Source: CBFHSF01 sp965661055
GTDB taxonomy: Bacteria > Bacteroidota > Bacteroidia > Flavobacteriales > Schleiferiaceae
DNA length: 64,000 nt
Assembly (NCBI GenBank): GCA_965661055.1
Contig: CBFICS010000003.1
Coordinates: forward strand, 1 to 64,000
Direction: 5' to 3'
Position numbers and translations under genes: made by a program. Positions 1-8,450 of the stretch are shown piece after piece; the stretch's first letter is position 1; the number at the start of each line of letters is the position of its first letter. The notes below the pieces were generated by a model that ran no database searches, had not been told where the DNA came from, and saw only the letters and a program-made list of their open reading frames with translations.

Positions 1-727
1 GACCACCTCTGTACTCTTCAACTAAAATGGAGGCTACAAAATTACCCGTTAAGTTGGCGGTCCATGTAATATTACCTGTAAAAGGGTCTAAAGTAAAAGG
101 ATTAGTCGGATCAGAAGAGGGCAACACAAATCCTGCACAAGGAGTACCTACTGAGTTTAAAGGATCCGTAATAGTCCAAAATAAAGAATCACCATCTAAA
201 TCAAAAGGTAATGGGTTATATACCCAGGGAATATTTTGAGCCAAATAAACTGATGCAGGCACAAGGAAAAAAGGTGTTGAATTGATTGCTCCGGCTTGCT
301 TTTTATAAAAAGTGGTAATGGTAGTTGACTCGGACAATGGGTTGGTTAGATTTTGAATCGCCCCATTTCTACAGCAACTATTCCAAGTAATGTAGTAGTC
401 ACCTGGATTGGCAATTGTAATCGTATCTCTGTAATAATAAAACTCAACATTATAAGGAAAAAATGGGATCATAAAACCCGACAAAACTGGGTCTTCTGTT
501 AAATTATGTGAAGTGCTGGTACCTGAAATTACTTCTATTACATTGATGTGTGTAGCACCGGCAGGCATAGGTGCAGTACCTGGATTTGCATCTCTGTACA
601 AGAGAAGACTCACAAAATATTGATTGCCACCAACATCAATGACATTAATTTCGCCACCCATAATATGGGTTGAAAAAACTGAAGTACCCATAAGCAAGGA
701 AAAGACTAAGAGAATTGCCTTTTTCAT
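1..727 (-). CDS. Secreted surface protein with THIMGGEI start (partial, C-terminus outside window)
   Basis: An open frame runs from an ATG at 727 to the window edge without a stop, so the gene is cut by the window. It begins MKKAILLVFSLLMGTSVFS, a clear signal peptide, followed directly by THIMGGEI, the mature start shared by many large Bacteroidota surface proteins that carry PKD-type repeats and a gliding-motility/T9SS type B C-terminal domain. The visible 242 residues contain a CCRNG motif near residue 121 and a DLDGDSLFW segment near residue 178, as in those families. The C-terminal domain that would prove type IX secretion is not in the window. The family call rests on the N-terminal motif; the function beyond surface exposure is unknown. 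Confidence 0.8.
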   Translation of the reverse strand, partial: MKKAILLVFSLLMGTSVFSTHIMGGEINVIDVGGNQYFVSLLLYRDANPGTAPMPAGATHINVIEVISGTSTSHNLTEDPVLSGFMIPFFPYNVEFYYYRDTITIANPGDYYITWNSCCRNGAIQNLTNPLSESTTITTFYKKQAGAINSTPFFLVPASVYLAQNIPWVYNPLPFDLDGDSLFWTITDPLNSVGTPCAGFVLPSSDPTNPFTLDPFTGNITWTANLTGNFVASILVEEYRGG

Positions 728-893
728 AATCAAAGTTTTTATTATGGTTAGGATCAACTACTTTTTTATTTGCGGAGTTGAATAATATTTCTAATAATTA
801 AAATATTGATTTAAAGACAAATAGATAAGTAGCCTGCGACTGAACTCAAGTATTTAACGAGCAATACTAAAATTTTTAGTCAAAGATTTAAAA

Positions 894-2066
894 TCAATTA
901 ACCTTTACTTTTGCCCTACCTATTCCCGACTCACCGGCTAACCAAATGTCTCCGTTTACATTAATTTCAAGGGTATTGAATGAACGGTCATTGATAAACT
1001 CCCACGTTTGTCCTGAGTTTAAGGTCCAACATGTACCCTGGGTTCCAGTAGCCATAAACGCCCCTTCACCAAGGTAGACTACATCACTTAAATATCCGTT
1101 TACCCCTTTGGCAGGAAACCAATTTTCACCACCGGTTCGTGTGTAAAAAGTTGTGTTTTCAGATAGAGTATCAGCTGCATAATCACCTCCTACAATGACT
1201 CCTTTGTTTTCTGACAAAGCAATACCAAAAGCACCACTTGAATTTCTTTTAGCATATGGCAAGGGCAACACCGCCCAGTTTTTTCCAGCATCGGTAGAAG
1301 AAATCCAATTAGAAAACTGACCTCCCGTAACTATATCTATTCTATCTCCATCTACCTGTAAGCAAGCGTTACCCGCGGCATAACCATGTTCTCCCTTTAA
1401 ATGAATGGGCAGGTTCCAAAAAGCTTGAACCGAAAAATCACCAATTTGTTGAACTTTTGAAACTTTTGGATTTGAATTGTTTTGGAAATAGAAATCCCCA
1501 TATAGATTTTTTAAACTTCCGTTTGAGGAATCACTGGGTTGATAAGTAAAATGTAAAAGGGTTGGAATTCTAAAGGTATCTACAGCAATTAAAACCGGTT
1601 CTTGGGTACTATAGATAGAATCTATTTGGTAACGATTATCCCCAAAAACCCAAAATCCCTTTTCTCCATCAGGTTTCATAGCATCAATAAACCATCCAGA
1701 TCCTGTTTGGTGAAAAACGGGAACAAAATCTATATGATCTCTTTTTGATTGGTAAATTATTGCTGGGTCACCAGCGGTAGCTAAGTAAATAAACTCTTCA
1801 TTCACAGCTATTGATCTAAGCTCTAGACTATCAATAAACTCAAAAGCCCAGGTTTCCCCTCCGTCATTTGAATAAATAAACTGCCCTTTATTAGAAGCAG
1901 CATAAACATTATCTCCATCCACTGCTAAGGCTCTAATATTGTCTTCATGAATTTTTAAAACCCGTAAAACTTCCCATGGTGAAGTTGAAGGAGTTCTGAA
2001 AATAAATATAAATGTAGGTATGGCTAACAAAACCACAACAACCAAAAAAGGAAATAGTCTTTTCAT
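894..2066 (-). CDS. BNR / YCF48-like beta-propeller protein, membrane-anchored
   Basis: The 390-residue product has an N-terminal hydrophobic segment (residues 4-24) that serves as signal or anchor, then repeated propeller blades with sialidase/YCF48-type motifs such as YSNDGGETWAFEF, STDAGKNWAVL and LNSGQTWEF. Proteins of this type in Bacteroidota are often annotated as oxidoreductase or photosystem assembly factor-like, but nothing here supports an enzymatic role; a structural or binding propeller facing the periplasm is more likely. It is the last gene of the minus-strand LysM-SGNH-SGNH-MBOAT run, 9 bases after the MBOAT gene, which suggests it helps that envelope module. The precise role is unknown. 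Confidence 0.75.
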   Translation of the reverse strand: MKRLFPFLVVVVLLAIPTFIFIFRTPSTSPWEVLRVLKIHEDNIRALAVDGDNVYAASNKGQFIYSNDGGETWAFEFIDSLELRSIAVNEEFIYLATAGDPAIIYQSKRDHIDFVPVFHQTGSGWFIDAMKPDGEKGFWVFGDNRYQIDSIYSTQEPVLIAVDTFRIPTLLHFTYQPSDSSNGSLKNLYGDFYFQNNSNPKVSKVQQIGDFSVQAFWNLPIHLKGEHGYAAGNACLQVDGDRIDIVTGGQFSNWISSTDAGKNWAVLPLPYAKRNSSGAFGIALSENKGVIVGGDYAADTLSENTTFYTRTGGENWFPAKGVNGYLSDVVYLGEGAFMATGTQGTCWTLNSGQTWEFINDRSFNTLEINVNGDIWLAGESGIGRAKVKVN

Positions 2067-2075
2067 AAGGATAAT

Positions 2076-3743
2076 TTAAAAATCAAAATAGATAAACGGC
2101 TGTAGGTCAGAACTATAAACTTGATACAAAAAGAAAAAGGTTAGAACCCCTATTAGCACTTTTAACATAAAAGGGGTTTGAACAAACCAGTTTCTATAAC
2201 GCTCTTTAATGGTTGAAGGGAGCCAGTGAATTACCATTCCTAAAACCATTACTAAAAATACTTTATAAAAGCCGATCAACACAACCGGAATAATTTCTAC
2301 TTTAAAATCATTGGCAATTTGATACAAAATATTAGAGGCAGTATTAAAGTCCGGAGACCTAAACCAAGTTCTTGTAAAGGTTATAAAAACAAAAGTTAAC
2401 AAAACCGACCAAGCGTGATTGTACCACTTTGATTTGTCCTTCCACGGACTGATTTTCTTCCAGCCTTTATACACGAGAAGTCCCAATCCATTCAAGCCTC
2501 CCCAAACCACGAAATTCCACGAAGCACCGTGCCATAATCCACCAATAAGCATAGTAAGCATTAAATTGATATTGGTATCAATTCTTCGTTTAAACGAAGG
2601 TACGTATTGAATTAACAGAGCTCCAACAAGTAAAACCGCGGCTAAACTAGTAGGAACAATCCATGTTTTTGATAATATGGAAACAAAGAAAAACATCACC
2701 AAAACCATAATATATGTGAAGAAAGACCCAGATCTATTACCTCCCATAGGAATGTACAAATAGTCTTTTAGCCAAGACGATAAACTAATGTGCCAACGTC
2801 TCCAAAAATCACCTACACTGTTTGCTTTATACGGCGAATTAAAGTTCTTCGGCAGCTTGAAGCCCAACAGTAAAGCTACCCCAATGGCAATGTCTGTGTA
2901 CCCGGAAAAATCAGCATAAACTTGAATACTATATCCGAAAAGGGCCATGGTGTTTTCAAAACCAGAATACGACATTGGGTTGGCAAAAACTCTATCTACA
3001 AAGTTTATGGCTATGTAATCGGCCAAAACCATTTTTTTAATCATACCATTGAGAATCCAAAAAAGAGCCATTCCGAATTCGTACTTGGTCAGATTATACT
3101 TTTGGTATAATTGAGGAATAAAATCTGCAGCCCTAACAATAGGTCCTGCGACCAATTGCGGAAAAAAGCTGACATAAAATCCAAAATCTAAAAGGCTTTT
3201 TACCGGCTTAACGTGACCTCTATAAATATCTACAGAATAAGAGATGGTTTGAAAAGTAAAAAAGCTAATACCAACCGGTAATAGAATTTTGTTGAAAGTA
3301 AAATCTGAACCAAAAAATGAATTACTCCAATACGCAAAGTGGTTATACACTTCTATCTTACTGCCAAACATTTCATTGTAACTCTCAGTAAAAAAATGGG
3401 CGTATTTGAAGTAAACCAATACCAATAAATTAATAAAAACGCTTAAGGCCACCCAAAGCTTTTTATGGTTTTGCGTTTTGGCGGCGTAAATAGATTTACC
3501 AATAAAAAAGTCTGTAATGGTAGAAAACAGCAGGATTAAAAAGAAAAATCCACTGGTTTTATAATAAAAGTAAAGACTGACGAAAAACAAAAATGCATTT
3601 CTGCCTGCACGGTGTTTGTACACCATAGAATATATCGCCAATACCACACCAAAAAATCCCCAAAAGAAGAGTTTGGTAAAAATCAATGGCTCAGAAGAAT
3701 CGTAAGCCAAAAATCTCAATAAAGAATCAATGTATTGTTGCAC
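2076..3743 (-). CDS. MBOAT family membrane-bound O-acyltransferase (AlgI/DltB-like)
   Basis: The 555-residue polytopic protein carries the MBOAT signature: WRRWHISLSSWLKDYLYIP in the middle and LIGGLWHGASWNFVVWG, whose His (about residue 405) is the presumed catalytic residue. Length and motif order match AlgI/PatA/DltB-like proteins that pass an acyl group, usually acetyl, across the inner membrane to a periplasmic acceptor or partner. The start overlaps the end of the upstream SGNH gene by 17 bases, so translation is probably coupled. With two SGNH proteins upstream, the layout resembles alginate (AlgI/AlgJ/AlgX) or peptidoglycan (PatA/PatB) O-acetylation systems. The substrate here cannot be read from sequence. 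Confidence 0.92.
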   Translation of the reverse strand: MQQYIDSLLRFLAYDSSEPLIFTKLFFWGFFGVVLAIYSMVYKHRAGRNAFLFFVSLYFYYKTSGFFFLILLFSTITDFFIGKSIYAAKTQNHKKLWVALSVFINLLVLVYFKYAHFFTESYNEMFGSKIEVYNHFAYWSNSFFGSDFTFNKILLPVGISFFTFQTISYSVDIYRGHVKPVKSLLDFGFYVSFFPQLVAGPIVRAADFIPQLYQKYNLTKYEFGMALFWILNGMIKKMVLADYIAINFVDRVFANPMSYSGFENTMALFGYSIQVYADFSGYTDIAIGVALLLGFKLPKNFNSPYKANSVGDFWRRWHISLSSWLKDYLYIPMGGNRSGSFFTYIMVLVMFFFVSILSKTWIVPTSLAAVLLVGALLIQYVPSFKRRIDTNINLMLTMLIGGLWHGASWNFVVWGGLNGLGLLVYKGWKKISPWKDKSKWYNHAWSVLLTFVFITFTRTWFRSPDFNTASNILYQIANDFKVEIIPVVLIGFYKVFLVMVLGMVIHWLPSTIKERYRNWFVQTPFMLKVLIGVLTFFFLYQVYSSDLQPFIYFDF

Positions 3744-4980
3744 GATAATTGGCCTTTTGATATTCTAAATACGATTTCTTTATGGCTTTAAACAAAAGAT
3801 AAGCCTGCAGCTCATACCCCTTGCGTTTAAAGTGAATTTTGTCTGAAGGCGCCCAATTCATTTTCTCCCATTTGGCAATTGAATTTAACCCTCCCATGAT
3901 GGCAAAAAGATCCCAAAAAGCAGAATTGTACTTTTTCGCCAATCGCTTTTGCACCTCCCTTGCCCTATACACATTTGGGTTTGGGTACTGCCTTTTATAG
4001 TAACTGTCGTTATTTGACATGAAAATAAAAGCACAATCTGGATTTATTGAATGGATTATGGCTATTAAAGAATCGTAATTCGCTTCGTATTCTTCAGGAA
4101 TAAATTGTTTTTCGCTTTTGTAGGCATCGTTTATTCCAATACCAAAAATCACCAAATCTGGTGGAATTAGCGTCATTTGACTGGTGAGGTCTTCGCATCG
4201 CAAAAAACTCGGTACGCTAGCTCCATTAACCCCAATGGCGTGGTAAACAAGACCACTTTCGTGGGAAATAAATTGAATTCCTTGAAGTACAAATTGGTTT
4301 TGACTATTGTGCTTTTTTTCGAAGTGAAAGCCTGCAGTAGTCTGAGGAAAACTAAAGTGATATTCTGTTAGGTTAGCTATAGAGTCATAGGTTATGGTAA
4401 CATTGGTATCAAGGCTTTCTAAAACAGGAAAAAACTGACTAGAGTCCATCAAGTGAAAAAGCCTCAGGGTGGTAAATGAAAAAACACCTGTATCTCCGCT
4501 ATAAGCGGTAATTTCAAACTGAGAGTTGACCTCTTTAGTGGTGGCAATTGCTGCTGACAAACCCCAACGGCCTTCATGCCAAGGCACACTGGCACGAGCG
4601 CCCTCCCAAATGCCTTTGTAATTCACTGAAAAATTCCTAGGGTTGTTTGATTGTGCCAAGCGCATCGGGAACAAAAACCCTCTCTCTGCATAAAGACCTG
4701 GAAAAAGGGTATAGAAATGTTCTCTTATGGCATTGCTTAGAACCCCTGCTTGAACATGAGATCCACCCATTTGATAGATATTCAATTTGCCTTCTCCAGA
4801 ATAAATTGCAGTATCTAGTTTTTGGTAAAACTTCATCATGGCTGAGCTATCACCGAAAAATCTCAATTGGTTTGAGTCTAACTGTAAAAAATCTACCTCA
4901 GCAATCATTTCTTCTTGCTCGTTTTGTCCCGAAGAAAATATCGTATTCAACAATAACCCTATCAATAATAGCTTCTTCAT
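3727..4980 (-). CDS. Periplasmic SGNH/GDSL-type hydrolase or acyltransferase
   Basis: A 417-residue protein with signal peptide (MKKLLLIGLLLNTIFSSGQ). The SGNH blocks are visible but diverged: block I is QMGGSHVQAG with the nucleophile Ser at residue 74 in a GGSH instead of GDS context, block III contains VIFGIGINDAYKS, and block V is DKIHFKRKG with Asp380 and His383. In MBOAT-linked systems such proteins move or remove acyl groups on the periplasmic glycan. The gene sits between another SGNH gene (4-base overlap) and the MBOAT gene (17-base overlap), which ties the three together. Whether it is a transferase or an esterase is not decidable from sequence. Confidence 0.85.
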   Translation of the reverse strand: MKKLLLIGLLLNTIFSSGQNEQEEMIAEVDFLQLDSNQLRFFGDSSAMMKFYQKLDTAIYSGEGKLNIYQMGGSHVQAGVLSNAIREHFYTLFPGLYAERGFLFPMRLAQSNNPRNFSVNYKGIWEGARASVPWHEGRWGLSAAIATTKEVNSQFEITAYSGDTGVFSFTTLRLFHLMDSSQFFPVLESLDTNVTITYDSIANLTEYHFSFPQTTAGFHFEKKHNSQNQFVLQGIQFISHESGLVYHAIGVNGASVPSFLRCEDLTSQMTLIPPDLVIFGIGINDAYKSEKQFIPEEYEANYDSLIAIIHSINPDCAFIFMSNNDSYYKRQYPNPNVYRAREVQKRLAKKYNSAFWDLFAIMGGLNSIAKWEKMNWAPSDKIHFKRKGYELQAYLLFKAIKKSYLEYQKANYRATIH

Positions 4981-6449
4981 AGAGTGTCGTTATTTGAAGA
5001 CAAAATAGAATCATTTTTCAATTTTTGTTCTGCTTCTTCTTTTCTTTTTAATTCTTCGGTCATCATTTCTTTAAAGGCATTTACCCATAGTTTACCAATT
5101 TCTCTGGCTCCTTGTGGAGTAAAGTGAACATGATCTGGACCGGCTAAGGGTGGTTTTGAAGCAACCCATAAAGGCATAGAGTTTTTACCCCCCATTACTT
5201 CGAATAAATCCCAAAAGGCCACTTCATTATCAAAACAGGTTTTTTTGAGTTTCTGCACTAAATAGGGCAAATGAGGATAGGTCACCAATTTGCCTTTGAT
5301 TTTTTTCGACATATCTGCAGGTCCGATAAATAAGAAATCAGCTTCCGGAAAAATCTTTTTCAAGGCAATGATCTGACGTTGAATGCCGCTTGCATATTGT
5401 TCAATCTGTCTTTTGTTATCAAGGTACGGAACTGTATTGCCTCCGTATTCAAGAATGATTAATCCCACGTTTTCACCTTGCATTTGCTTTTGCAATTGTA
5501 TTAGGTTTCTGCGGGTAAAGTGCGTTCCTGAACTGCCCCTCATGGCTATATTATCAACGGTTACCCCAAAAAAGTCTTCAAGAGAAGCGGCATAAAACGC
5601 CGGACTTGGACCGTGATAAACTATGTGGATCTTTTTGGGTGCCTGAGTAAATGGGTAGGTCCTTTTTACATCAACCTGCTTATGGTAAATGGTGTCTCTT
5701 TTGTAAAGGGTGTCGTTTAAGTAAATTGACATAGAAAAAGTCTCATTCGCATCGAATTGCCCCAGCCAAAGTGACATTTTTCTAATTTTTCTTTGAGAAG
5801 AGAAGTTAGCACCCCAAGGCTGCCAGGTAGTCCAAACACTGTCTTTACCCCCTTTTGACAATTCATACCTATCAAAAGCACCTCTATATCCATAATGGTT
5901 GGTGCTCACTGTAGAGTCTTTACCAATAAAGCCCACTTTTCTTTGCCAGTGACTACTTTGGTTTTGTTTTATAGAAAGTCTACCGACAAACTCTTTTATC
6001 GGAAAAGAGCCTGGTCCTCCTCCCCCAAAAGTTCGTTGGAGGTAATTTCTAAAAACATCGGTAATTCTATCACCCTCTATTTGAGAGTCTCCAAAGTGTA
6101 ATACTCTTACCGATCGGTGGTTTTTAAGACTGGTCATGAATCTACTCAATGGGTTTCTACCTGAATGACTCCAGAGAATTTTTTGTTTCTCTCTTTGAAC
6201 CTTTAGTTGATAGGTTTTTAAACTATCTTGAAACTTTGTACTGTCTATAGATGATTCAATTAGCATTTCCTCAGGAGAAAGAACAGGTAGGGTATCGACT
6301 TGCTCTTGAGTTAACTCAAACACTGAAGGGTATTCTAAAGCCCAGTCTTCGGTAATCTTTATTCCACCTGGCGGAAATACAAAAGAAATAGCCACACAAA
6401 TGGCGGCTATCAAACTGAATAGTAATAAGGTCTTTAGCGGATTTATCAT
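4977..6449 (-). CDS. Membrane-anchored SGNH/GDSL hydrolase family protein
   Basis: The 490-residue product has an N-terminal membrane segment (residues 6-26) and then an SGNH fold: block I VLHFGDSQIEGDR with Ser122, block III LIILEYGGNTVPY with a conserved Asn, and block V PDHVHFTPQG with Asp439 and His442. Residues 450-490 form a charged, probably helical tail. It overlaps the next gene and the preceding LysM gene by 4 bases each, so it is inside one translationally coupled operon. Family knowledge suggests an O-acyl transfer or deacylation step at the periplasmic face, acting together with the MBOAT protein; this is inference. Confidence 0.87.
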   Translation of the reverse strand: MINPLKTLLLFSLIAAICVAISFVFPPGGIKITEDWALEYPSVFELTQEQVDTLPVLSPEEMLIESSIDSTKFQDSLKTYQLKVQREKQKILWSHSGRNPLSRFMTSLKNHRSVRVLHFGDSQIEGDRITDVFRNYLQRTFGGGGPGSFPIKEFVGRLSIKQNQSSHWQRKVGFIGKDSTVSTNHYGYRGAFDRYELSKGGKDSVWTTWQPWGANFSSQRKIRKMSLWLGQFDANETFSMSIYLNDTLYKRDTIYHKQVDVKRTYPFTQAPKKIHIVYHGPSPAFYAASLEDFFGVTVDNIAMRGSSGTHFTRRNLIQLQKQMQGENVGLIILEYGGNTVPYLDNKRQIEQYASGIQRQIIALKKIFPEADFLFIGPADMSKKIKGKLVTYPHLPYLVQKLKKTCFDNEVAFWDLFEVMGGKNSMPLWVASKPPLAGPDHVHFTPQGAREIGKLWVNAFKEMMTEELKRKEEAEQKLKNDSILSSNNDTL

Positions 6450-7501
6450 TTGTTTTTGACAGTCGGTGGTATTAACACTTCATCCCCTGGTCTAATATCT
6501 TCGGTAATGTCGTTGTACTTCATTAAATCTTCTGCAGAAAGGTTTTGAAACTGCTGAGAAATACTCCATAAGGTTTCGCCAGGTTGCACAACATATACCA
6601 CTGCCTTGGGGTCAATGAATCTATTTTTTGGATCTTTTGTTTTTAAAACAATAACTTCTTTATCCTTCTTTTGGGCGGTTTTAACCGTTAACTTTTGTCC
6701 TACTCTAATCATATCAGAGCGCAAAGAGTTCCATTCTTTTAAATCCGCCACCGAAACATTGTATCGATTTGAAATCTTGCCTAAATTGTCTCCTGCAATG
6801 ACTTTATAAACAATCCAATACTTTTTATCTTCTTTTACTTTTACAACAACCGGCGGTTCTTTGAATGTTTTTTCAACTTTTTTGTAAAAGGCTATACTCG
6901 CTATTTGGTTTTGTTTTAGCAAATCAAGGACGTCTTTTGTAGAAGAGTCAACCCGCACAATTAACAAGGTGGAGTCTTTTACATTTCCAGTAATAGAAGG
7001 ATTTAACCTATAAAATTCATCAAAAGATTTACCTTTTGGCCAGACTTGTGGTCCCCAGACAAAATCATATACAGGCCCAGAGTTAATATTCATAGATTTC
7101 CCTCCATCCAGAGCTTCTATCCATTGTTTTTTAGCTCTATCGCCAATAGGACTTTTCTCAAAAGCTAATGGTCCTTCTAGATAAGCCCAAAGCGCATCTG
7201 ACTTATACTTTTTGACCAAAAAATTAAAATATTGGTAAGCGGCATGGTAGGCCAACAAAGTATCAAGTCGTTGATCGTACCCTTCAATGATGTCAAGTCC
7301 AAAACGTTGAGCCACTACCTCAGAAAGCTTCCACGGTCCCTTAATATCGTACTTTTCTTCTTCTACCATACTGATATCTACGTAAGGTAGCCCCAAAAAT
7401 AGCTGCTGCATCTTGGGTGGAATATTCTCTGGTGGTTTTTGCGAAAAGCCCATTGGGCCAACCAAGAGACTAAAAAGTACTATATAAATATTTTTATTCA
7501 C
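6446..7501 (-). CDS. LysM-domain cell-wall binding protein (GTG start)
   Basis: The 351-residue protein begins with a GTG codon at 7501 and a signal peptide (MNKNIYIVLFSLLVGPMGFSQ). Two LysM repeats are visible: YKVIAGDNLGKISNRYNVS near residue 235 and YVVQPGETLWSISQQFQNLS near residue 305, each with the GxLxxIS pattern used to bind GlcNAc-containing polymers such as peptidoglycan. The N-terminal 220 residues match no family I know. The GTG is preferred because no ATG precedes the signal peptide and a -7 promoter box (7507-7514) ends only 5 bases upstream. It is the first gene of the acyltransferase operon and may anchor the system to the wall. Confidence 0.85.
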   Translation of the reverse strand: MNKNIYIVLFSLLVGPMGFSQKPPENIPPKMQQLFLGLPYVDISMVEEEKYDIKGPWKLSEVVAQRFGLDIIEGYDQRLDTLLAYHAAYQYFNFLVKKYKSDALWAYLEGPLAFEKSPIGDRAKKQWIEALDGGKSMNINSGPVYDFVWGPQVWPKGKSFDEFYRLNPSITGNVKDSTLLIVRVDSSTKDVLDLLKQNQIASIAFYKKVEKTFKEPPVVVKVKEDKKYWIVYKVIAGDNLGKISNRYNVSVADLKEWNSLRSDMIRVGQKLTVKTAQKKDKEVIVLKTKDPKNRFIDPKAVVYVVQPGETLWSISQQFQNLSAEDLMKYNDITEDIRPGDEVLIPPTVKNK

Positions 7502-7506
7502 AGTTT

Positions 7507-7514
7507 CAAAAATA
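7507..7514 (-). promoter_or_regulatory. -7 promoter box TATTTTTG of the LysM-SGNH-MBOAT operon
   Basis: On the minus strand this reads TATTTTTG, a full match to the Bacteroidota -7 consensus TAnnTTTG. Only 5 bases lie between it and the GTG start at 7501, so the transcript would begin at or next to the start codon. No clear TTTG -33 element was found at the usual distance. Confidence 0.55.
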
Positions 7515-7597
7515 CATTTTTCTAAGGGCTTGGCTAAATATCTTAGTGGTAATGAACATATTTTTCTTTTAGCACCCTAATAGCCCATCCAAACAAT

Positions 7598-7605
7598 TAC
7601 CTTTG
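7598..7605 (+). promoter_or_regulatory. -7 promoter box TACCTTTG of the TauE/SafE gene
   Basis: TACCTTTG matches TAnnTTTG and ends 5 bases before the ATG at 7611, which predicts a leaderless or near-leaderless mRNA. It faces away from the LysM operon promoter about 90 bases to the left. Confidence 0.55.
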
Positions 7606-7610
7606 TTGTA

Positions 7611-8396
7611 ATGGATTTAAGCATTTTTGAGATCTGCCTTTTTATTGTAGGTGGTTTCGCAGCCGGAATAATAAACACTCTTGCAGGAAATGGTTCTGCC
7701 ATCACATTAACCTTGTTAATTTCAACAGGTATGGATGCGTCTGCAGCCAATGCTACCAATAGAATTGGAGTTTTATTTCAGACGGTTACCGGTGTTTTTA
7801 GTCTTAAAAAAACAAAGCGGACAAAAAAACATATAAGAGACAGTGTTTGGTTTGTAATTCCCTCTACCATAGGTTCAGTTATCGGGGCATCTTTGGCTTT
7901 GGGTACCCCTCCAAAAACTTTGAAAATCATCATCGGACTGTTAATGATTGGCATTTTAATCAATGTACTTTTCAATGCCAAAAGGTGGCTCATCAATACA
8001 GACCCAGAAGTAAAAATGAAATCAAAGAAAAACATGATTTGGTTTTTTGCTGTGGGTCTATATGCGGGTTTTATTCAAATGGGATTTGGCATTATCACCC
8101 TAAGCATTTTGGTATTAATTGTGAAGTATAGTCTTAAAGACGCCAATATCATAAAAATCGTTGCGGCAGCAATTGCCACGATTCCTGCCTTTTTTATTTT
8201 TTGGTACTCGGGGCTCATGGAATGGTTTCCCGGTGTAATGCTAGCCATTGGCTCATCCATTGGTGCATGGTTCGGAACACGATTTGTATTGACCCATCCC
8301 AAGGCAAATGAATATATCAGATTTTTATTAATCGCCGTGATCATCTTCGGTATTTACCGAATTTTTTATCCCATAATAATGGAGGCCTTACTATGA
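7611..8396 (+). CDS. TauE/SafE family (sulfite exporter-like) membrane permease
   Basis: The 261-residue protein consists of about eight hydrophobic segments. The first, with GGFAAGIINTLAGNGSAITL, and the repeat-related second half, with GLYAGFIQMGFGIITLSILV, are the two internal TauE/SafE repeats. The family moves sulfur-containing organic anions or sulfite across the inner membrane, but substrates are rarely known and members are often annotated only as UPF0721. There is no sulfur-metabolism gene next to it: the next gene is a methyltransferase 54 bases downstream with its own promoter box. Family call is firm; substrate is open. Confidence 0.88.
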   Translation: MDLSIFEICLFIVGGFAAGIINTLAGNGSAITLTLLISTGMDASAANATNRIGVLFQTVTGVFSLKKTKRTKKHIRDSVWFVIPSTIGSVIGASLALGTPPKTLKIIIGLLMIGILINVLFNAKRWLINTDPEVKMKSKKNMIWFFAVGLYAGFIQMGFGIITLSILVLIVKYSLKDANIIKIVAAAIATIPAFFIFWYSGLMEWFPGVMLAIGSSIGAWFGTRFVLTHPKANEYIRFLLIAVIIFGIYRIFYPIIMEALL

Positions 8397-8438
8397 TATA
8401 ATTCAATTTTACCAATGGCTAGATTAATCGATTTTTTT

Positions 8439-8446
8439 GATATTTG
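8439..8446 (+). promoter_or_regulatory. -7-like box GATATTTG before the methyltransferase gene
   Basis: GATATTTG differs from TAnnTTTG at one position (G for T) and ends 4 bases before the ATG at 8451. The same octamer occurs before rpsP at 9920-9927. It predicts transcription starting at the start codon. Confidence 0.4.
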
Positions 8447-8450
8447 ACCT

